From the NCBI RefSeq assembly GCF_000003815.2, contig NC_049994.1:101437-165436 (forward strand): 64,000 bases of DNA, in the 5' to 3' direction. The position numbers and the translations under genes were made by a program. Below are positions 43,345 to 55,628 of this stretch, one piece after another (within the stretch, counting starts at the first letter, position 1; the number at the start of each line of letters is the position of its first letter). The notes beneath the pieces are model-generated. The model was not told the DNA's origin, did not search any database, and saw nothing but the letters and a program-made list of their open reading frames with translations. This DNA comes from Branchiostoma floridae. Lineage: Eukaryota > Chordata > Leptocardii > Amphioxiformes > Branchiostomatidae.

Positions 43345-45200
43345 GGATGTCAGGCATATTCTCAGAAACTGGTTGGGATATCTTCAGACAATGATGTTAA
43401 CATCTTAGTTCTCTGATTCTGAGGGAGACAGACGTCACTATCATTCAAACTTTTTTTCGTATCATTTATCATCATAGGATTATTTTGACTAAACCATTGT
43501 TTGACGTATCCCGATTCGGTGACCGCTTTCATGCAATGTTATATAGTTCCAATGAATTGTATAATGGTAAATAATGTCTACTGCTTATATCCAACATTTG
43601 TATGGTATAACGCCGCCTGTTGTTTTTGGAAGTCCTCCTTCATCTTCTAATGTATTCCGCAACAGTCCTATAACATCTTACTTTGTCTAAAGTACGTATT
43701 TTGTTTGTTCCCGTTGTGGTTGAAGTAGCATATACTCCGATTTAAAGAACTGGTAAAATGGGATTTCCTCTATCTTTCACATAAATATTTGATCTTTTCT
43801 GAAGACAACGATGTAATTTTCAGATGAAATGTCCTAGGAGAAGTTATTAAAACGGCCATCTAAAAATGCCACTGTGCTCTTTGATGCGAATAATTAGGAA
43901 CAGGTCGTGACGTCACTCCGATGAGCCACTATCTGCTAGTATGGCTGTCTATGGGAGTAACGTACATTTTGAGGGACCCATATCTTACAAACAAAGCGTA
44001 ATTCATAGAAAAGTCTCGGTCTGTCGAAAAGATCACATATTTCGCCTTCTTTGATTTTTTTAAAATCGTATTCACCCTCACAAAATTATATTTAGAGGCT
44101 CTTGAAGTTGCAAGTCCGAGGTGTGAGTAATGCAAGCGGAAGAAAGTTCATTGTTTACCGGCCTTATGGATACTGTCGCGGAAATTAGCAGACTAACAGT
44201 ATTTGCTTCAGATATATACCAACTATATCACCAACTTACATTACCTTGAGGTATGAAGTTAATATAATTGTATATTCATCTGAGATATTTGCACAAATAA
44301 GAACTCGGAACACGTGGCGCAGAAGTTTGTTTCCTCGTCTTCGCTTGCGTAAGCTTCGGCCCGGTCGTTGTTTACATTATGTTCACAATGTAGCGGCAAC
44401 TACGTAAAGTTTACCAGGATTGCTATAAGAAATAAAGCTCAGAATAATTCCACCACAAAATATGTGAGTTTACGCAAGAACATGTATGCTTCTATAGATA
44501 ATTTGCAAAGGCCAATTTCAATGAATGTCGTTTTTGTACTGCGATTTCGGCTTGAGCACGGCCGAAAACAAACCAACTCCAGACTGTGCATGTGACGAGC
44601 CTCTGCTAAAATTCGGCGCTAGAAATTTTGACACAAAACCAAACTATTGTAGCTCGTCTGTCAGCAAGACGTCTACCACAAAGGCACCTCACTATAGAGA
44701 GGTTTCGCACTAAGCTCCCAGTCCTACAAAATGGAGTATTCGTGAAAGAAAATTCGAAACGTGAAAGAGATTTGGCACGGCTGACATCTTTTTTTTTCCG
44801 AGTTATTTGTTACTGGCCGCACTTGGTTGCCGACGGAAAATCCAAGATCCACTCGTACTTGGTTTTACGGAGACCAAGAACTACGTATCAATGACACAAT
44901 ATTCGACACAGTAATTTGTGACCCGAAGCGTCAATTTATTGTGAATACGGACAACAAAATTCGTTACAGAAATTCTTGGCCCTGTGCAAGTCGCCATTTT
45001 GTACCTTTGTTATGAAAAAGGCTTGTCTGGCGCCGACAAATATTGAAAATATAAGATTCATTTGCGCAGATTTTTTTTCGAAGACTATGCGTACAAAATC
45101 TTAACAAGAATGCCGTCACTTTTATTACCAGGAGAAGTTATGACGCCTTAAACGATAAGTTGAATTTTGCGGGGTAAATCACTGAGGCTTGCTGTGATAA
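43345..45200. other. No confident gene
   Basis: No motif-bearing frames. Contains the left arm (43908-43924) of a 17-bp inverted repeat built on TGACGTCA, whose partner is 45677-45693. Confidence 0.35.
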
Positions 45201-45203
45201 ATA

Positions 45204-45620
45204 CTAGTAACGTGTGGCGATATGTATAACCCACCCGTCTATGCTCGCGTTCTGTGACAGTCCAGCGGTGTCTATAGTTGGAACTGCTCCTAGGGAAAGC
45301 TCCCTCCTAATCCCACAGCTCGCCGCAAGGTCTTTAATGAAACAGGAGGGCTCGAAGTGTGCAGAGCACAAGGAAGATGTCGCGGAAGGTTTGAACTGAG
45401 GCCGATGCTTCCCCACAGACTTGATCCACACTCACACGATCGCCTTGCTTTCTCTCTCTCTCTTTGTCGGCCTCAGTTCCGTCATTTTTAACTTGGGGAA
45501 TTGGTGCATAGATATCCCCTCCGTAAACTGACCATTCTTACAGCCGACACCATCTGGGCCTCCTGCGACACAGTACCTTCCGCCGGGTTTAGCTCTCCTA
45601 ATACGGGGTGTAGTTACAAC
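45204..45620 (-). pseudogene. THAP-domain fragment, frameshifted
   Basis: The upstream frame gives RYCVAGGPDGVGCKNG and GISMHQFPKLK (first Cys pair and the H.FPK block). The downstream frame gives WIKSVGKHRPQF, SSLCSAHFEPSCFI and LSLGAVPTI (CSxHF and AVPT blocks). Together these are the complete C2CH THAP layout, a DNA-binding domain shared by P-element-type and Harbinger-associated proteins and host factors. The halves are in different frames, separated by a GA-rich stretch (about 45440-45455) with no splice sites, so the domain is broken unless the assembly has an error. Confidence 0.7.
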
Positions 45621-45699
45621 TTGTACTACAAGACGCCATGTTTACAGTGAACGCGAGTGGAAGAAGTGGAAGCGATTCATCGGAGTGACGTCATGCATA

Positions 45700-46455
45700 T
45701 CATTAGCGTCTCGGTTGAATTCGCAGCCTGATGTCCAAAATCGCACTTTTTGAAGACGTTTTAACATAACTTCGTGACTAAATTGTGGCATGGCAAATAT
45801 CTAATTCTAATCGCAAAGAAAAGAACATCTAGAACTGTTAGAAAATTATACAAATTTAAAAAAAATTCCCCTTCATTTCACCAGTTCTTTAAAGACTGCA
45901 TTCTACTTGCTTTACTTTTAGTAAGAAGTATTCAACAGTCCGAAGTTGGGCCACTAATGCCCCAAAGGGAGGGAGGGGGCGAATATAGAATTACTAGCAG
46001 GGAACACACAAACACCACACACACAATACGGAACTTCATTTGCAAAACTTTAATCAGACATTTAGAATGAACAGTTGGTAAATGTAGTGCTAAGTTACAA
46101 ATGTTCATTTTAAAAACTGTAGCTTGATGATGCTGTTGTTTTATTTCAATTTCATTCTATTGTGCACTCTTGACCATCTTTTGTATCTGTTACACAAAAA
46201 GGCAGAAGAATTATGCATCTTGTATTTCCTTTACTTACAAATCTACATATTGTTCCCGGATCGAGAATTGCACCTGCGTACTATACCATTAGGAGGTGTA
46301 TTTTTTGCTAGTATACAATCTTTGCAAAAGATTATCTTCGTGCAAATAATTCTAACATACATGATATCTGCATCTTTAATATTTGGTAGATGGGGTAAAA
46401 AGATGACAAAAATGAATGATTCCACAGATAATGGAGTGTGCCCAGGTACCGTACA
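45700..46455. other. No confident gene
   Basis: A minus-strand frame continues open from the Gly/Arg exon down to 46243 but becomes hydrophobic and unlike a coding exon. I treat it as intron or flank. Confidence 0.3.
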
Positions 46456-46458
46456 TAC

Positions 46459-46975
46459 GGTTTTAAGGTATCCTATCTCCCGCCCCCTTCCCCTCCCACC
46501 AAGACCACGACCACTGTAAAAGAAAATGAGATAGAAGATATACATGTCCGTGGACTCACCTACAATAGCTTATTAGTAATTAGTTGCTTGATTAGTTAGC
46601 AAATGTTTCACAGAAAAATAATGCTCGCAATTTTGTGCGAATAGAAAAATAATTGAATAACATAAAAATGAAATGAGAAGGGTTGCACTTAGATTTACTT
46701 GTAGCAGTCTCTGACAACATGATCCATGGCATTGCACCCATAGCATCGCCTGTAAAAGCAAAGAATAAGAAACATCAGAGAAAGCAAGGAAAATTTTGTG
46801 AGCCGTTGTGAAATGTCTATTCGAATTAGAATTGACAATGGAAGCAAACCAAATCATATTTCAACAATGAATCAAGTCTAGAAAAGAATTTTGATTATTG
46901 CTATAACCTTGTTAGTTCTGACAAACACCAACTTACTTCACTTCCTGTGCTGCCTGCTTCTGGTATTTGTGCTCA
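46459..46975 (-). CDS. CCHC zinc-knuckle plus Gly/Arg-rich protein, 3 exons (partial)
   Basis: Exons 46937-46975, 46699-46749 and 46459-46513 join in phase with proper acceptors (tttccag, ttacag, ttacag) and donors (gtaagt, gtaaat, gtatgt). The second exon encodes CYGCNAMDHVVRDC, a CX2CX4HX4C knuckle. The third encodes GRGLGGRGRGRE, an RGG-like stretch. Knuckle plus RGG is typical of RNA-binding proteins and Gag nucleocapsids. The first exon (SEHKYQKQAAQEVK) is helical. Upstream exons should lie above 47 kb; a lysine-rich frame at 47410-47530 is a candidate but does not fit in phase. Both ends are open. Confidence 0.5.
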
Positions 46976-46979
46976 CTGG

Positions 46980-48335
46980 AAAATTTTGATAATGTAGTTA
47001 CAATGGCGCTAATAGTTCACGTAAAAACAAACACAACATGGATCAGTTCAGGCGGGGACATCATCATCAGAGGCCAACATGGGAAGCATAGTTGGGATAT
47101 GCGATAAAAAGTCCAATCGATATCTTATGTGTACTAAATATGCCTGGGATCTTAGAATATAACTTAAATTTTCATTATCTTTGAGCCAGTCTGTTCTGCC
47201 ATGACATTTGGAAAGAAAAGAATATAATTATACAAGCTTATATGATTTATCATAGGGATGTCATATTGAAATGATTAATCAATACCTTAGGTCGTTCGTT
47301 GTGCCTTGCACCACTATTTATTTCTACTCAGAATGGCATGTGGTAGATATGTATGTTTTCATAACGCAACAAATTGCATCATTGTGATATTGATAACAAT
47401 TCCTAATAGTAACGTAAAATAACAACTTACTCATTAATGCTCCTTTTCTTGTCTTTTTAGGTTTAGTGTCTTGGTTTTGTTTGGTCCTTTTTATCATTTC
47501 GCTCATGCTTGATCTCCTCATTTTCACTCTCCTGAAACTTCATCTTGCTATCTGAACTGTAACACATGGGATAAGCACCTGTATAATACTTTTTAAGGTC
47601 ACAGCAAGTGAATTTTCTGGATGACATACTATGCAGAATGCAAAAACAATGAGATAGCGCGAAAAAAATATGGGTGAAAAAATAAGGTAATTTAAAAAAA
47701 AAGACACCATAAACGTACCAAAATGGTTAGTAGGTTCTCATCAGTGTGAAACGAACGTGTGTGAGTGTTTTTTTTTAACCAAAAGTGGTGATTTATTATT
47801 GGATGTTCGTGGGTGTTGTTCTTAGGTCAGCTTGGGAATAGCCCGAAGAACTTCTTGAAACGTGTTTGGGTGTTGTTTCCTTCATTATACACAGCGAGAG
47901 GGGAGGCATAGTTACAGAATTTTAGAATTTTAAAATCATAGTTACATTTTGGATATTTGAAAAAGTCTTCTTTCTTTGTTAGTTATGCATATTTCTATTT
48001 TTCAAGTGTATCATTAACAAAGGTATTGCGTATATCTTTGTGCAATGAACATTCCAGAAGAGTGCACTTCATTTTCTATATACCTTAACCATATCACAAA
48101 ACATACATAATCTATCTATCATACACCCCCCCCCCGGCGTTAGATGTGAAATCAATATGATAGCGTTATGTTACAACGAATGAACGGTATTCGCGCGCCC
48201 AAACAAGAACCTTGTCAGGACCAAGAGCTTTCACCCGTAGGATTTGTCGGCCTCCATAGATTTCTAGGCCTTCATTCGTTGCAGAAAGTAATATATACAT
48301 CGCATTTATTTTGGCTTGCAATTTCGGAAAATCTT
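46980..48335. other. No confident gene
   Basis: AT-rich, with a C run at 48127-48135 and a basic minus-strand frame at 47410-47530 (KPKKTRKGALM) that ends at a gtaagt donor. Confidence 0.3.
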
Positions 48336-48339
48336 GATG

Positions 48340-48550
48340 GCCTGCATTAGCCCTGTATTTGGCGTAGTTACTTGCCGCGTTTTCCTCCTTTTCAGGCAGG
48401 AGAGGCGGTCGGCCATTTCTGGCGTCAACTTTACTTTTACCGGAGACCTTTTAAACAATCGTTGGTCTAGGCATTCCATACTTTCTAGATGCCTCCGTTT
48501 GGCTGATGCAATTTTCAGCTATATCGTTGAGAACTTCTCTTATCATGTCG
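48340..48550 (-). pseudogene. pogo/psq-type HTH fragment
   Basis: Minus-strand frame: MIREVLNDIAENCISQTEAS, RKYGMPRPTIV, stop, KVSGKSKVDARNGRPPLLP. The A.R.YGVPR.T...(R)VSG.....GRPP.L pattern is the pipsqueak helix-turn-helix that starts pogo/Tigger transposases. The in-frame TAA marks it as dead. It is not adjacent to either transposase core in this window. Confidence 0.65.
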
Positions 48551-49149
48551 GGGTGACATGACTTTCCAGCCTGGTTCACCACCTGCACCACCATATGGTC
48601 AACCTAGTTTCTGCAAGTGATTTTCAACAACCTTGGAATTACTCATTGCTGCCCTTGCTCGATCAAAACTGTCGGCAAATGTCAAAGTGATTTCGGGGTG
48701 ACGTCATCTAAAGCGGCATCTACCATCGTTTTATGGGCATTTTTCCACCAAACCGAGGATCCTGATCTCTATCCTTGCTGCTTAACACATATACCTTTTT
48801 ACAAGAACTTTTATTACCCCTGAGGTAAACGGTAACCCGTTTGCTACCATGTACGCGGAGTGTTTTAGATATGGCCTATTCATAATCGGGGGATAATGTG
48901 ACAGGTCTATCAAGGTGGTCAGTGTGCCTGTCATTGTATCTATCGTCAAGCGTACTTTGGGGCAAATTGTTCTCTTTTGCCACGGCATAGATGACCTTTC
49001 TCTCTTCTTTTATCGCATTTACGTGTAGCTTCTACTGCATGTCTTTATTTGATTTTTAATCATTCAAATAAATGGAATGCTGATAATAGTATGAAGCCAG
49101 TAAGTTAGCTCCCGCGCCAATGTATGGGGAAGAGGTAACACTAGGCTCA

Positions 49150-49440
49150 TAATTCATGGCATCGTCCTCATGGACTACAATGAGGCCAATTGTCCAGAGC
49201 TGTTGGTACCCAGGGTTGGGTATTACTGGTTATACGAGAGATTTTCTGAAAATCCATTTGTTGCTTCGCTCAGCCAATCAATGTCCATTTGATAAATTGA
49301 ACGTTGCTCTCTGTCACTGGGACCTGCTGGATCGAATAACATTCTTGCGTTTGACCCTATTGTCTGCATCTTCAGTCCTGAGGTTCCCTTTGATGTAAAA
49401 CATTTATAGCTATTTGTAACTGTAACAGCATGCCATTAAT
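49150..49440. repeat. Dispersed repeat copy, paralogue of 55200-55460
   Basis: Shared order: catggactacaat(g/a)agg, gctgttggtac, atccatttgttgcttc, caatcaatgtccat(t/c)tg, gttgctctctgtcact, ctgcatcttcagtcctgagg. No coding motif recognised. Confidence 0.85.
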
Positions 49441-49712
49441 AATTGAACAAAGTCCTTTTGTTACACAAACTTCTTTTAATCATTCCGTAAACGTTTCGAC
49501 GACCGTTTGTCGCCTTCATCTGTACAAAACTATTTAAAGATGCCAGTAACAAATTTTAAACACCATCGTCTCCATCCAGGCACCACTTACTACTTCCACA
49601 TCAATGAAAGATGATGATTATCATCTGAAACTTCTGATATATTTTCAGACAAACCGAGTGGTATAGATATAATTATCACTTCCTCCATCCTTGTCATCCG
49701 AGACGTCTATTT

Positions 49713-49919
49713 TTATTTCTTTAACTTGGCGATTACCTTCTCAAAATTTCTCTTTCCTTCTTCTGGCAATGGTGTTCCATCTTCATATTTTGCTATTGTC
49801 CCAGGAAGGACAGTGCCCGGCTCAACAGCTTCCCTAGCGGGACCATGCCTCTTTGCGGATCCGTCCAAATTCAGCGGCGTCTGGTGGCAATGATTCTGTA
49901 CATACAAATCTGAAATACA
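49713..49919 (-). CDS. Hypothetical C-terminal exon
   Basis: Acceptor atttcag, then an open frame to TAA ending IAKYEDGTPLPEEGKRNFEK and a lysine-rich tail. Composition is coding-like (charged, ends in KLKK). No family recognised. It could be the last exon of a minus-strand gene running from the 50-55 kb interval. Confidence 0.35.
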   Translation of the reverse strand, partial: CISDLYVQNHCHQTPLNLDGSAKRHGPAREAVEPGTVLPGTIAKYEDGTPLPEEGKRNFEKVIAKLKK

Positions 49920-50404
49920 TGACAGTGCAATGCACAATTTGTCTGAAACCCGAAAGATTAAAAAACAAAAAACTGTAGACTAAAAATGTCAGACACAAAT
50001 ATAATACATATGCTATCAAGATATGCAAATGTAGAGCAATATATGTGGCATAGAGGCTTGACAGCACTCACTTTAACCTCAAAGCACCACCTTTTAAACT
50101 CAAGGTGGTCTATCTCAAGATTGTTGAAGCTTAGGAGGAGCTAGTATGCGTCCTTCTCAGCTACACTATGCAGCTTCCGATTTGTACGACGGCGAAAACA
50201 ATTTCCCTTTTATTTCACATTTCCGGTAGAAAATATATCTAACGTCCGTCGGCATTTAGCTGTTTCTCCTCTTACAATTTTGCACTTACGACCTGGAATT
50301 TGTAGGTGCTCAGCACACTTGAGTCTCTCTTTCAACTCTGCTATGACGGTGTCATTGGCCCGGCATTCCTGGCAGTGGTAGTCTAGTCTTGTTGAGCTGA
50401 CCCA

Positions 50405-50990
50405 TCTGGTTGAGCTGGCCGAACTGGGGCTGGTTGAGCTGTCCGGTCTTGTTCTGGTTGAGCTGTCCGGTTTGGGTCTGGTTGAGCTGTCCGGTCTGCG
50501 TCTGGTTGAGCTGTCCGGTCTGGGTCTGGTTGAGCTGTCCGGTCTGAGTCTGGTTGAGCTGGCCGGTCTGGGTCTGGTTGAGCTGTCCGGTCTGCGTCTG
50601 GTTGAGCGGTCTGGGTCTGGTTGAGCTGGCCGGTCTGGGGCTGGTTGAGCTGTCCGGTCTTGTTCTGGTTGAGCTGGCCGGTTTCGGTCTGGTTGAGCTG
50701 TCCGGTCTGCGTCTGGTTGAGCTGTCCGGTCTGGGTCTGGTTGAGCTGGCCGGTCTGGGTCTGGTTGAGCTGTCCGGTCTGGGTCTGGTTGAGCTTGCCG
50801 GTCTGGGTCTGGTTGAGCTGGCCGGTCTGGGTCTGGTTGAGCTGTCCGGTCTGCGTCTGGTTGAGCTGTCTGGTCTGGAGCTGGTTGAGCTGGCCGGTCT
50901 GGGTCTGGTTGAGCTGGCCGGTCTGGGTCTGGTTGAGCTGGCCGGTCTCTGGCTGGTTGAGCTGGCCGGTCTGGCATATCTGGTTAAGCT
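50405..50990. repeat. 24-bp minisatellite, about 24 units
   Basis: Unit ctggttgagctg(g/t)ccggtctggg(t). Because 24 is a multiple of three, all three minus-strand frames stay open and read as octapeptide repeats (TGQLNQTQ, RPAQPDPD, SSTRPRPA). The minus-strand flank at 50275-50395 has a helical Cys-containing segment (CQECRANDTVIAELKERLKC) before a gtaagt donor, so part could be transcribed. I do not call a protein. Confidence 0.9.
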
Positions 50991-51568
50991 GGCCGGGACA
51001 ATGACCTGAGAGAGGACAACTAGGCGGTCCGCTGTTAGATTTGGAGTTGGAGCGGCAGAGATGATGATGATTGTCCAGAACATTTTTCTGCATTCATCCA
51101 CAGCTGACCATTCAACCTGATGTATCAACAAAGGATTCTTAAAATCTTCCATCTCACAGATCTATTCTTCATTTCGGTCTTTAAAAGTGACTGGAAAGAG
51201 AGAAATAACTTTTTATTGGGAATTACCATTTGCATGCATTTTAGCTACATTTGCAGTCAATTACCATGGTCGAACCAATAATGGCTGCATCAATGGCTTT
51301 CTTCTGTTTTCCCCAATTTTTGTGTACTCCTTCAATGTTCTTCCTGGACCTGCAAGTAAGTATGTGTGGTTTACAGCTCTCCATTGGTTATGAATTTAGG
51401 CAACCAGGAGAAGATGAAGTAAAAACTGATATCATGATGTCTATGCAAAACCTCCTTTGCACGTTTCTTAAGACTTTCTTATTGTTTTCTTCGTATCTTG
51501 GCACTGAACGAGGTACTATGAAATAAAATAGAACAGTCAAATGGCGCGACGCAACCGTGTCGTATCTA

Positions 51569-51633
51569 TGTCTGCCAGTAGATGTAGCGCCCTCCAGCTT
51601 CCTTGAACTCTACGTTGTTTCCTCCTTTCGACG
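51569..51633 (-). pseudogene. Schlafen AlbA_2-like exon, truncated copy D
   Basis: After an acceptor (cacctgcaag) the frame reads SKGGNNVEFKEAGGRYIYW and then a stop. Paralogous to the exons at 56390-56527 and 58679-58816, including 200 bp of flanking sequence (ctggcctggacagtcaa). Confidence 0.7.
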
Positions 51634-51892
51634 CTTGCAGGTGGAAGTAATGTGCTGGCCTGGACAGTCAATTGCACAAACCATTATTCAAACTTGTACT
51701 CATTAAGGCTGGTTTTACTAGAACAATTCCCCATCCCCCAATCAATCCAGTAAATACGTTTTTTTATATACTACTATACCCACAAAACCCAAAGTCAAGA
51801 AACTCGGCAGATATATGGGGATTACTTTTGGAAGTAAGACCCCTCCATTTGAGGGCCCTAAATTTAATGCTGCTTTCGGATTAGGTAAAGGC

Positions 51893-52282
51893 TAGGGTGG
51901 GTACCGGTACAAAGAAAATTCAGGTACATGTCACCGTAAAGTTCAGGTCCAGAGGATCAGGTCCAGAGAGGCAGGTCTTTGAGAGAATCAGGTCCCATTC
52001 CGGAACCGAACCTGGACCAACTTGTTTGTGAAAACTTGCCCGGCGATACTCAAAATAATGCCGTCAAATTTTCTACAATATAATCTACTTAGCGGAGTTT
52101 CCGACTCCCACTGGCAGTTTCAGGTCTCAACCTCATGTAAATTCTTCACTGAAGAAACTTGGTAGACCATTAATCCGGTCCATCATTTTTTTCAGGTCTG
52201 TTTTTTTAGACCGGTCCAATTAACCCTAACAAGCAAAACTGGTTTTGTACTGACGCACATTGTACCTAAGTACCCACCCCTA
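51893..52282. mobile_element. hAT-like short element
   Basis: Termini TAGGGTGGGTACC and, in reverse complement, TAGGGGTGGGTACTTAGGTA. Flanks gtaaaggc and gtaaactc match at 6 of 8 positions, compatible with an old 8-bp hAT duplication. The interior shares blocks with the nested element at 39205-39657. Confidence 0.65.
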
Positions 52283-52289
52283 GTAAACT

Positions 52290-53930
52290 CCAACTCAGCA
52301 ATAACTCATGAGCAATATATGTACAGTACATATGAATGATTCAACAGTCATACATAGTACAATGTTAGGAAACAATTATATAACAGCAATATAACAGTGT
52401 ATATAACAGTGTCTCCAAATGAAACAATAAATGAAATACATATGGCTCACTAATATTGCTAAAAGAACGGGCAACTTGGAAGAATATAGCACAGCTTAAC
52501 CTAAACAGCCTAAACCAAAACAGAGCGAATTGAATTTTGTAGCTTACAACTCCTGTACAGTTGCAATTGGCAAGGCCGCTTCTTTCGCCGCTGTAGTATA
52601 AGAACATGAATTTATTATTGTAAACCATCGAGAAATCCTCATTTATATCTATACACTTTTTAAAACTTAAATTATAAATATCAGATTTGAAACAACCTTA
52701 GATTACAAGAAGAACGATTTGGTGTGTCACTGCACTATGACAAGCTAAAAGACAAGACGCTAGTTACGGGATAATGATGTGTGCTTTTATCAAAGCCAGA
52801 AATTATCATTTTGTTATTAGATTTACATGCTATTGAATATATTGAGAGTAATGAAGCGTGAAATGGTAAGATACAACGTTGTGTATTATTCCCCCCATAT
52901 TAGCTCGAATTGAAAATTAAGAAAAGCAAACACCAAATCTCCTATACTTTACCTGTATAAAGTAAAATGCACAACATTAATCACCATTTTATAGTTTAGA
53001 AGACAGCAGGGCGGGATGATTTTTTGCAGTAGAGAATCTTCTTTGAGCCAACTTCTTGAAGTTGCTGGGTAACCCAAAACTTGAATTTGCCCCCTTCTTG
53101 GCACTTCAACCCCTTGGCATTAGTTGTAGAGCCTTGTCATGCATTTCCTGTGTTGTCCTTTTTCCCTAAGCTGTTGCTCTGCTCTTCAACCAGTCTGTAA
53201 AATTTGCTGCATTTCTGGATTCTCTGCCATTGCTTAATCAATCTATTTTACAACCTACGTCAAATTTGGAACTGGTTTGGTAAGGTAAATGGGCTATCAT
53301 GAATGGAGTCACCAACTTATGATGCCGTATGCAAATATAGCTAATTAACATATTGGTGACATTTACATGCCGTTATGAATTAGTAACTCGAATGGTTCAG
53401 TCTATTTGTCAAAACAATATGAATTTTTGTAATCTAGAAATCCTGATTCTCCTTAATTATCAAATGTTCGAAAATGGGAAATCTATAAGCTATAATATGA
53501 GATAAAGTGCCATTGTACAGTATAGAGAAGTTTTTAACCTTTAATTGTCAGAAATAATCAAAAGTGTTAGTACTAAAGCGTAGGATATGATAATTGATAA
53601 GTTTATCCACTTCGGTTCATTGTACCACTACGGTACATTGCAGCCAATTGTAATGACTTAATTGCGCACTTTGGGTTAGAAATTAAATCACACACAAAAT
53701 TAGATAAGCTTAATTTCACTCAGGGTCTTTCATCATATAATAATAATTACTAACTCAAAAGCACAATTAAAAGAAATTTGAAACAGAAAATATGTTCAAT
53801 TCCGTAAATAGTTTTATAAGGTTGGTAGATCAATCGAACAAAGTCTTCGTCGTTTCGCAACCTTCGTTTTATTCTTCTGTAGACGTTTCGGTGACTGTCT
53901 CCTTCATCGGTGCAAAATGAAAGATACTCA
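52290..53930. other. No recognisable gene
   Basis: AT-rich. No supported coding, RNA or transposon feature. Confidence 0.35.
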
Positions 53931-53936
53931 GATATA

Positions 53937-54430
53937 CTGATTGAGCTAGCCGGTCTGGCATATCTAGCTGAGCTGGCCGGTCTGGGGCTGATTGAGCTAG
54001 CCGGTCTGGCATATATAGCTGAGCTGGCCGGTCTGGGGCTGATTGAGCTAGCCGGTCTGGCATATATAGCTGAGCTGGCCGGTCTGGGGCTGGTTGAGCT
54101 AGCCGGTCTGGCATATATAGCTGAGCTGGCCGGTCTGGGGCTGATTGAGCTAGCCGGTCTGGCATATATAGCTGAGCTGGCCGGTCTGGGGCTGGTTGAG
54201 CTAGCCGGTCTGGCATATATGGTTGAGCTGGGCGGTCTGGGGCTGGTTGAAGCTGGCATATCTGGTTGAGCTGGCCGGTCTGGGGCTGGTTAAGTTGGCC
54301 GGTCTGGGGCTGGTTGCGCTGTCTGGTCTGGCATATCTGGTTGAGCTGGCCGGTCTGGGGCTGGTTGCGCTGGCCGGTCTGGCATATCTAGCTGAGCTGT
54401 TCGGTCTGGGGCTGGTTGAGCTGGCCATAT
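53937..54430. repeat. 51-bp higher-order minisatellite
   Basis: Alternates a 27-bp unit (tgagctagccggtctggcat plus atatagc) with the 24-bp unit of the 50.4 kb array, giving a 51-bp period about five times, then irregular units. Related short arrays occur at 55629-55770. Confidence 0.9.
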
Positions 54431-54439
54431 CTCTGGTTG

Positions 54440-54768
54440 GTCTTGGGTCAATGCCGACACGTTTGATAGGCAAAGCTAACATTACTGATTTGGTCACCGT
54501 GATATCTTTGACTTCTTCCGCAGTTAATACGACTCTATATGCAAATTCTGCTGGTTCGTACGTCATGTTACATAGATCATTACATCCTAGTTCGAGGTAA
54601 ACTATGTTGGCTGCATGGAGGTTTCGAAGTGACGAGCCGTAGTCAAACAATTCTACTGTGGCGCCCAGTCTGAACCGGAAGGAGATGTTACAATCGTCCA
54701 TCCAAAAAGATGGGTCTAAGACCCTGCCTGAAGCTGTCTGTGTTCTACGTTGCAGGAAGGAGTAAAGT
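54440..54768 (-). pseudogene. SGNH-hydrolase-like exon, truncated by the minisatellite
   Basis: Acceptor atttccag at 54769, then a continuous frame: YSFLQRRTQTASGRVL, SFRFRLGATVELF, NIVYLELGCNDLC (the GxND block), EPAEFAYRVVL and SVMLALPIKR. The order matches SGNH/GDSL-type esterase folds: arch loop, GxND, then the strand before the catalytic Asp-His region. The Asp-His part is missing, because the frame runs into the repeat array. SGNH domains occur both in host proteins and in ORF1 of CR1/L2 LINEs, so origin is open. A minus-strand gene could contain this as one exon. Confidence 0.55.
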
Positions 54769-54769
54769 C

Positions 54770-55625
54770 TGGAAATATATGAATGTCCATATCTTTATGT
54801 CTTCGGAGATTTACTTTGAAAATTCCCAAACGTCAGGATTGCGCTAGATCCATTATGCTGACCCCGGTGGATTGCTGCATACGGTACAGAGTAGTGTCAC
54901 ATTACAGTCTTTACCGATGAATCATTCCCCTCGCTAACACAACGGGTGTCAGGCTGTACATTCTTCACAACTTTGTAAACACTGATTGCAGTTATTCTCC
55001 CAGTCTAGTATTTAGACCACTTGCTAAACGTGGCCCTGTCTTTGGTCGCCCGGTATTCAGTTGCCTATGAGATGGCCTGGACGTCTTTCACACTACAGAC
55101 GTTGGAGAAAAATGCTCTCTCGTCAGCTTTCCTTGCCAATCATTAATTCTTGCAGTGTGGGGGAACGGTTGTCACCGGCCCAGGCTCACACTCCATGCCA
55201 TCTTTCTCCATGGACTACAATAAGGTCAATTATGCAGGGCTGTTGGTACGCAGGGTCGAGGGCGACTGGTAGGCACAGCAGATTGCGTGCAAATCCATTT
55301 GTTGCTTCCCTCATTCAATCAATGTCCATCTGATAAATTAAACATTGCTCTCTGTCACTTGGCGCTCTTGGATCGAATGACATTCATGCGCTTGACCCTA
55401 CTGCATTGTCTGCATCTTCAGTCCTGAGGTTCCCATAGCTATTTGTAACTGTACCGACATGTAAATAATAATTTCCTAACCCCACCTCCTCCACCAAGGC
55501 GCCATTTACAACTTTCACATTATTGAAAGATAATGGTTATAATCTCTTTCATCAGTGCAAAATGATACTCAGTATCTTTCATTTTGTACTGATAAAGGTG
55601 ACATGAATTTGTAGGTGCTCAGCAC
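54770..55625. other. Dispersed-repeat sequence, no gene
   Basis: Includes the paralogue of 49150-49440 at 55200-55460. No coding motif recognised. Confidence 0.4.
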
Positions 55626-55628
55626 ACA

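Noticed and set aside
49470-49530. Penelope-like element suggested by the (g)aaacgt(t/c)tc...gatgaagg motif here, at 37.8 kb and 53.85 kb
   Set aside because: Only a short shared motif; no GIY-YIG or reverse-transcriptase block could be found nearby.
50554-51009. Plus-strand frames of 127-151 codons rich in Leu/Val/Trp
   Set aside because: They exist only because the 24-bp repeat keeps every frame open; no splice sites, start context or non-repeat domain on this strand.
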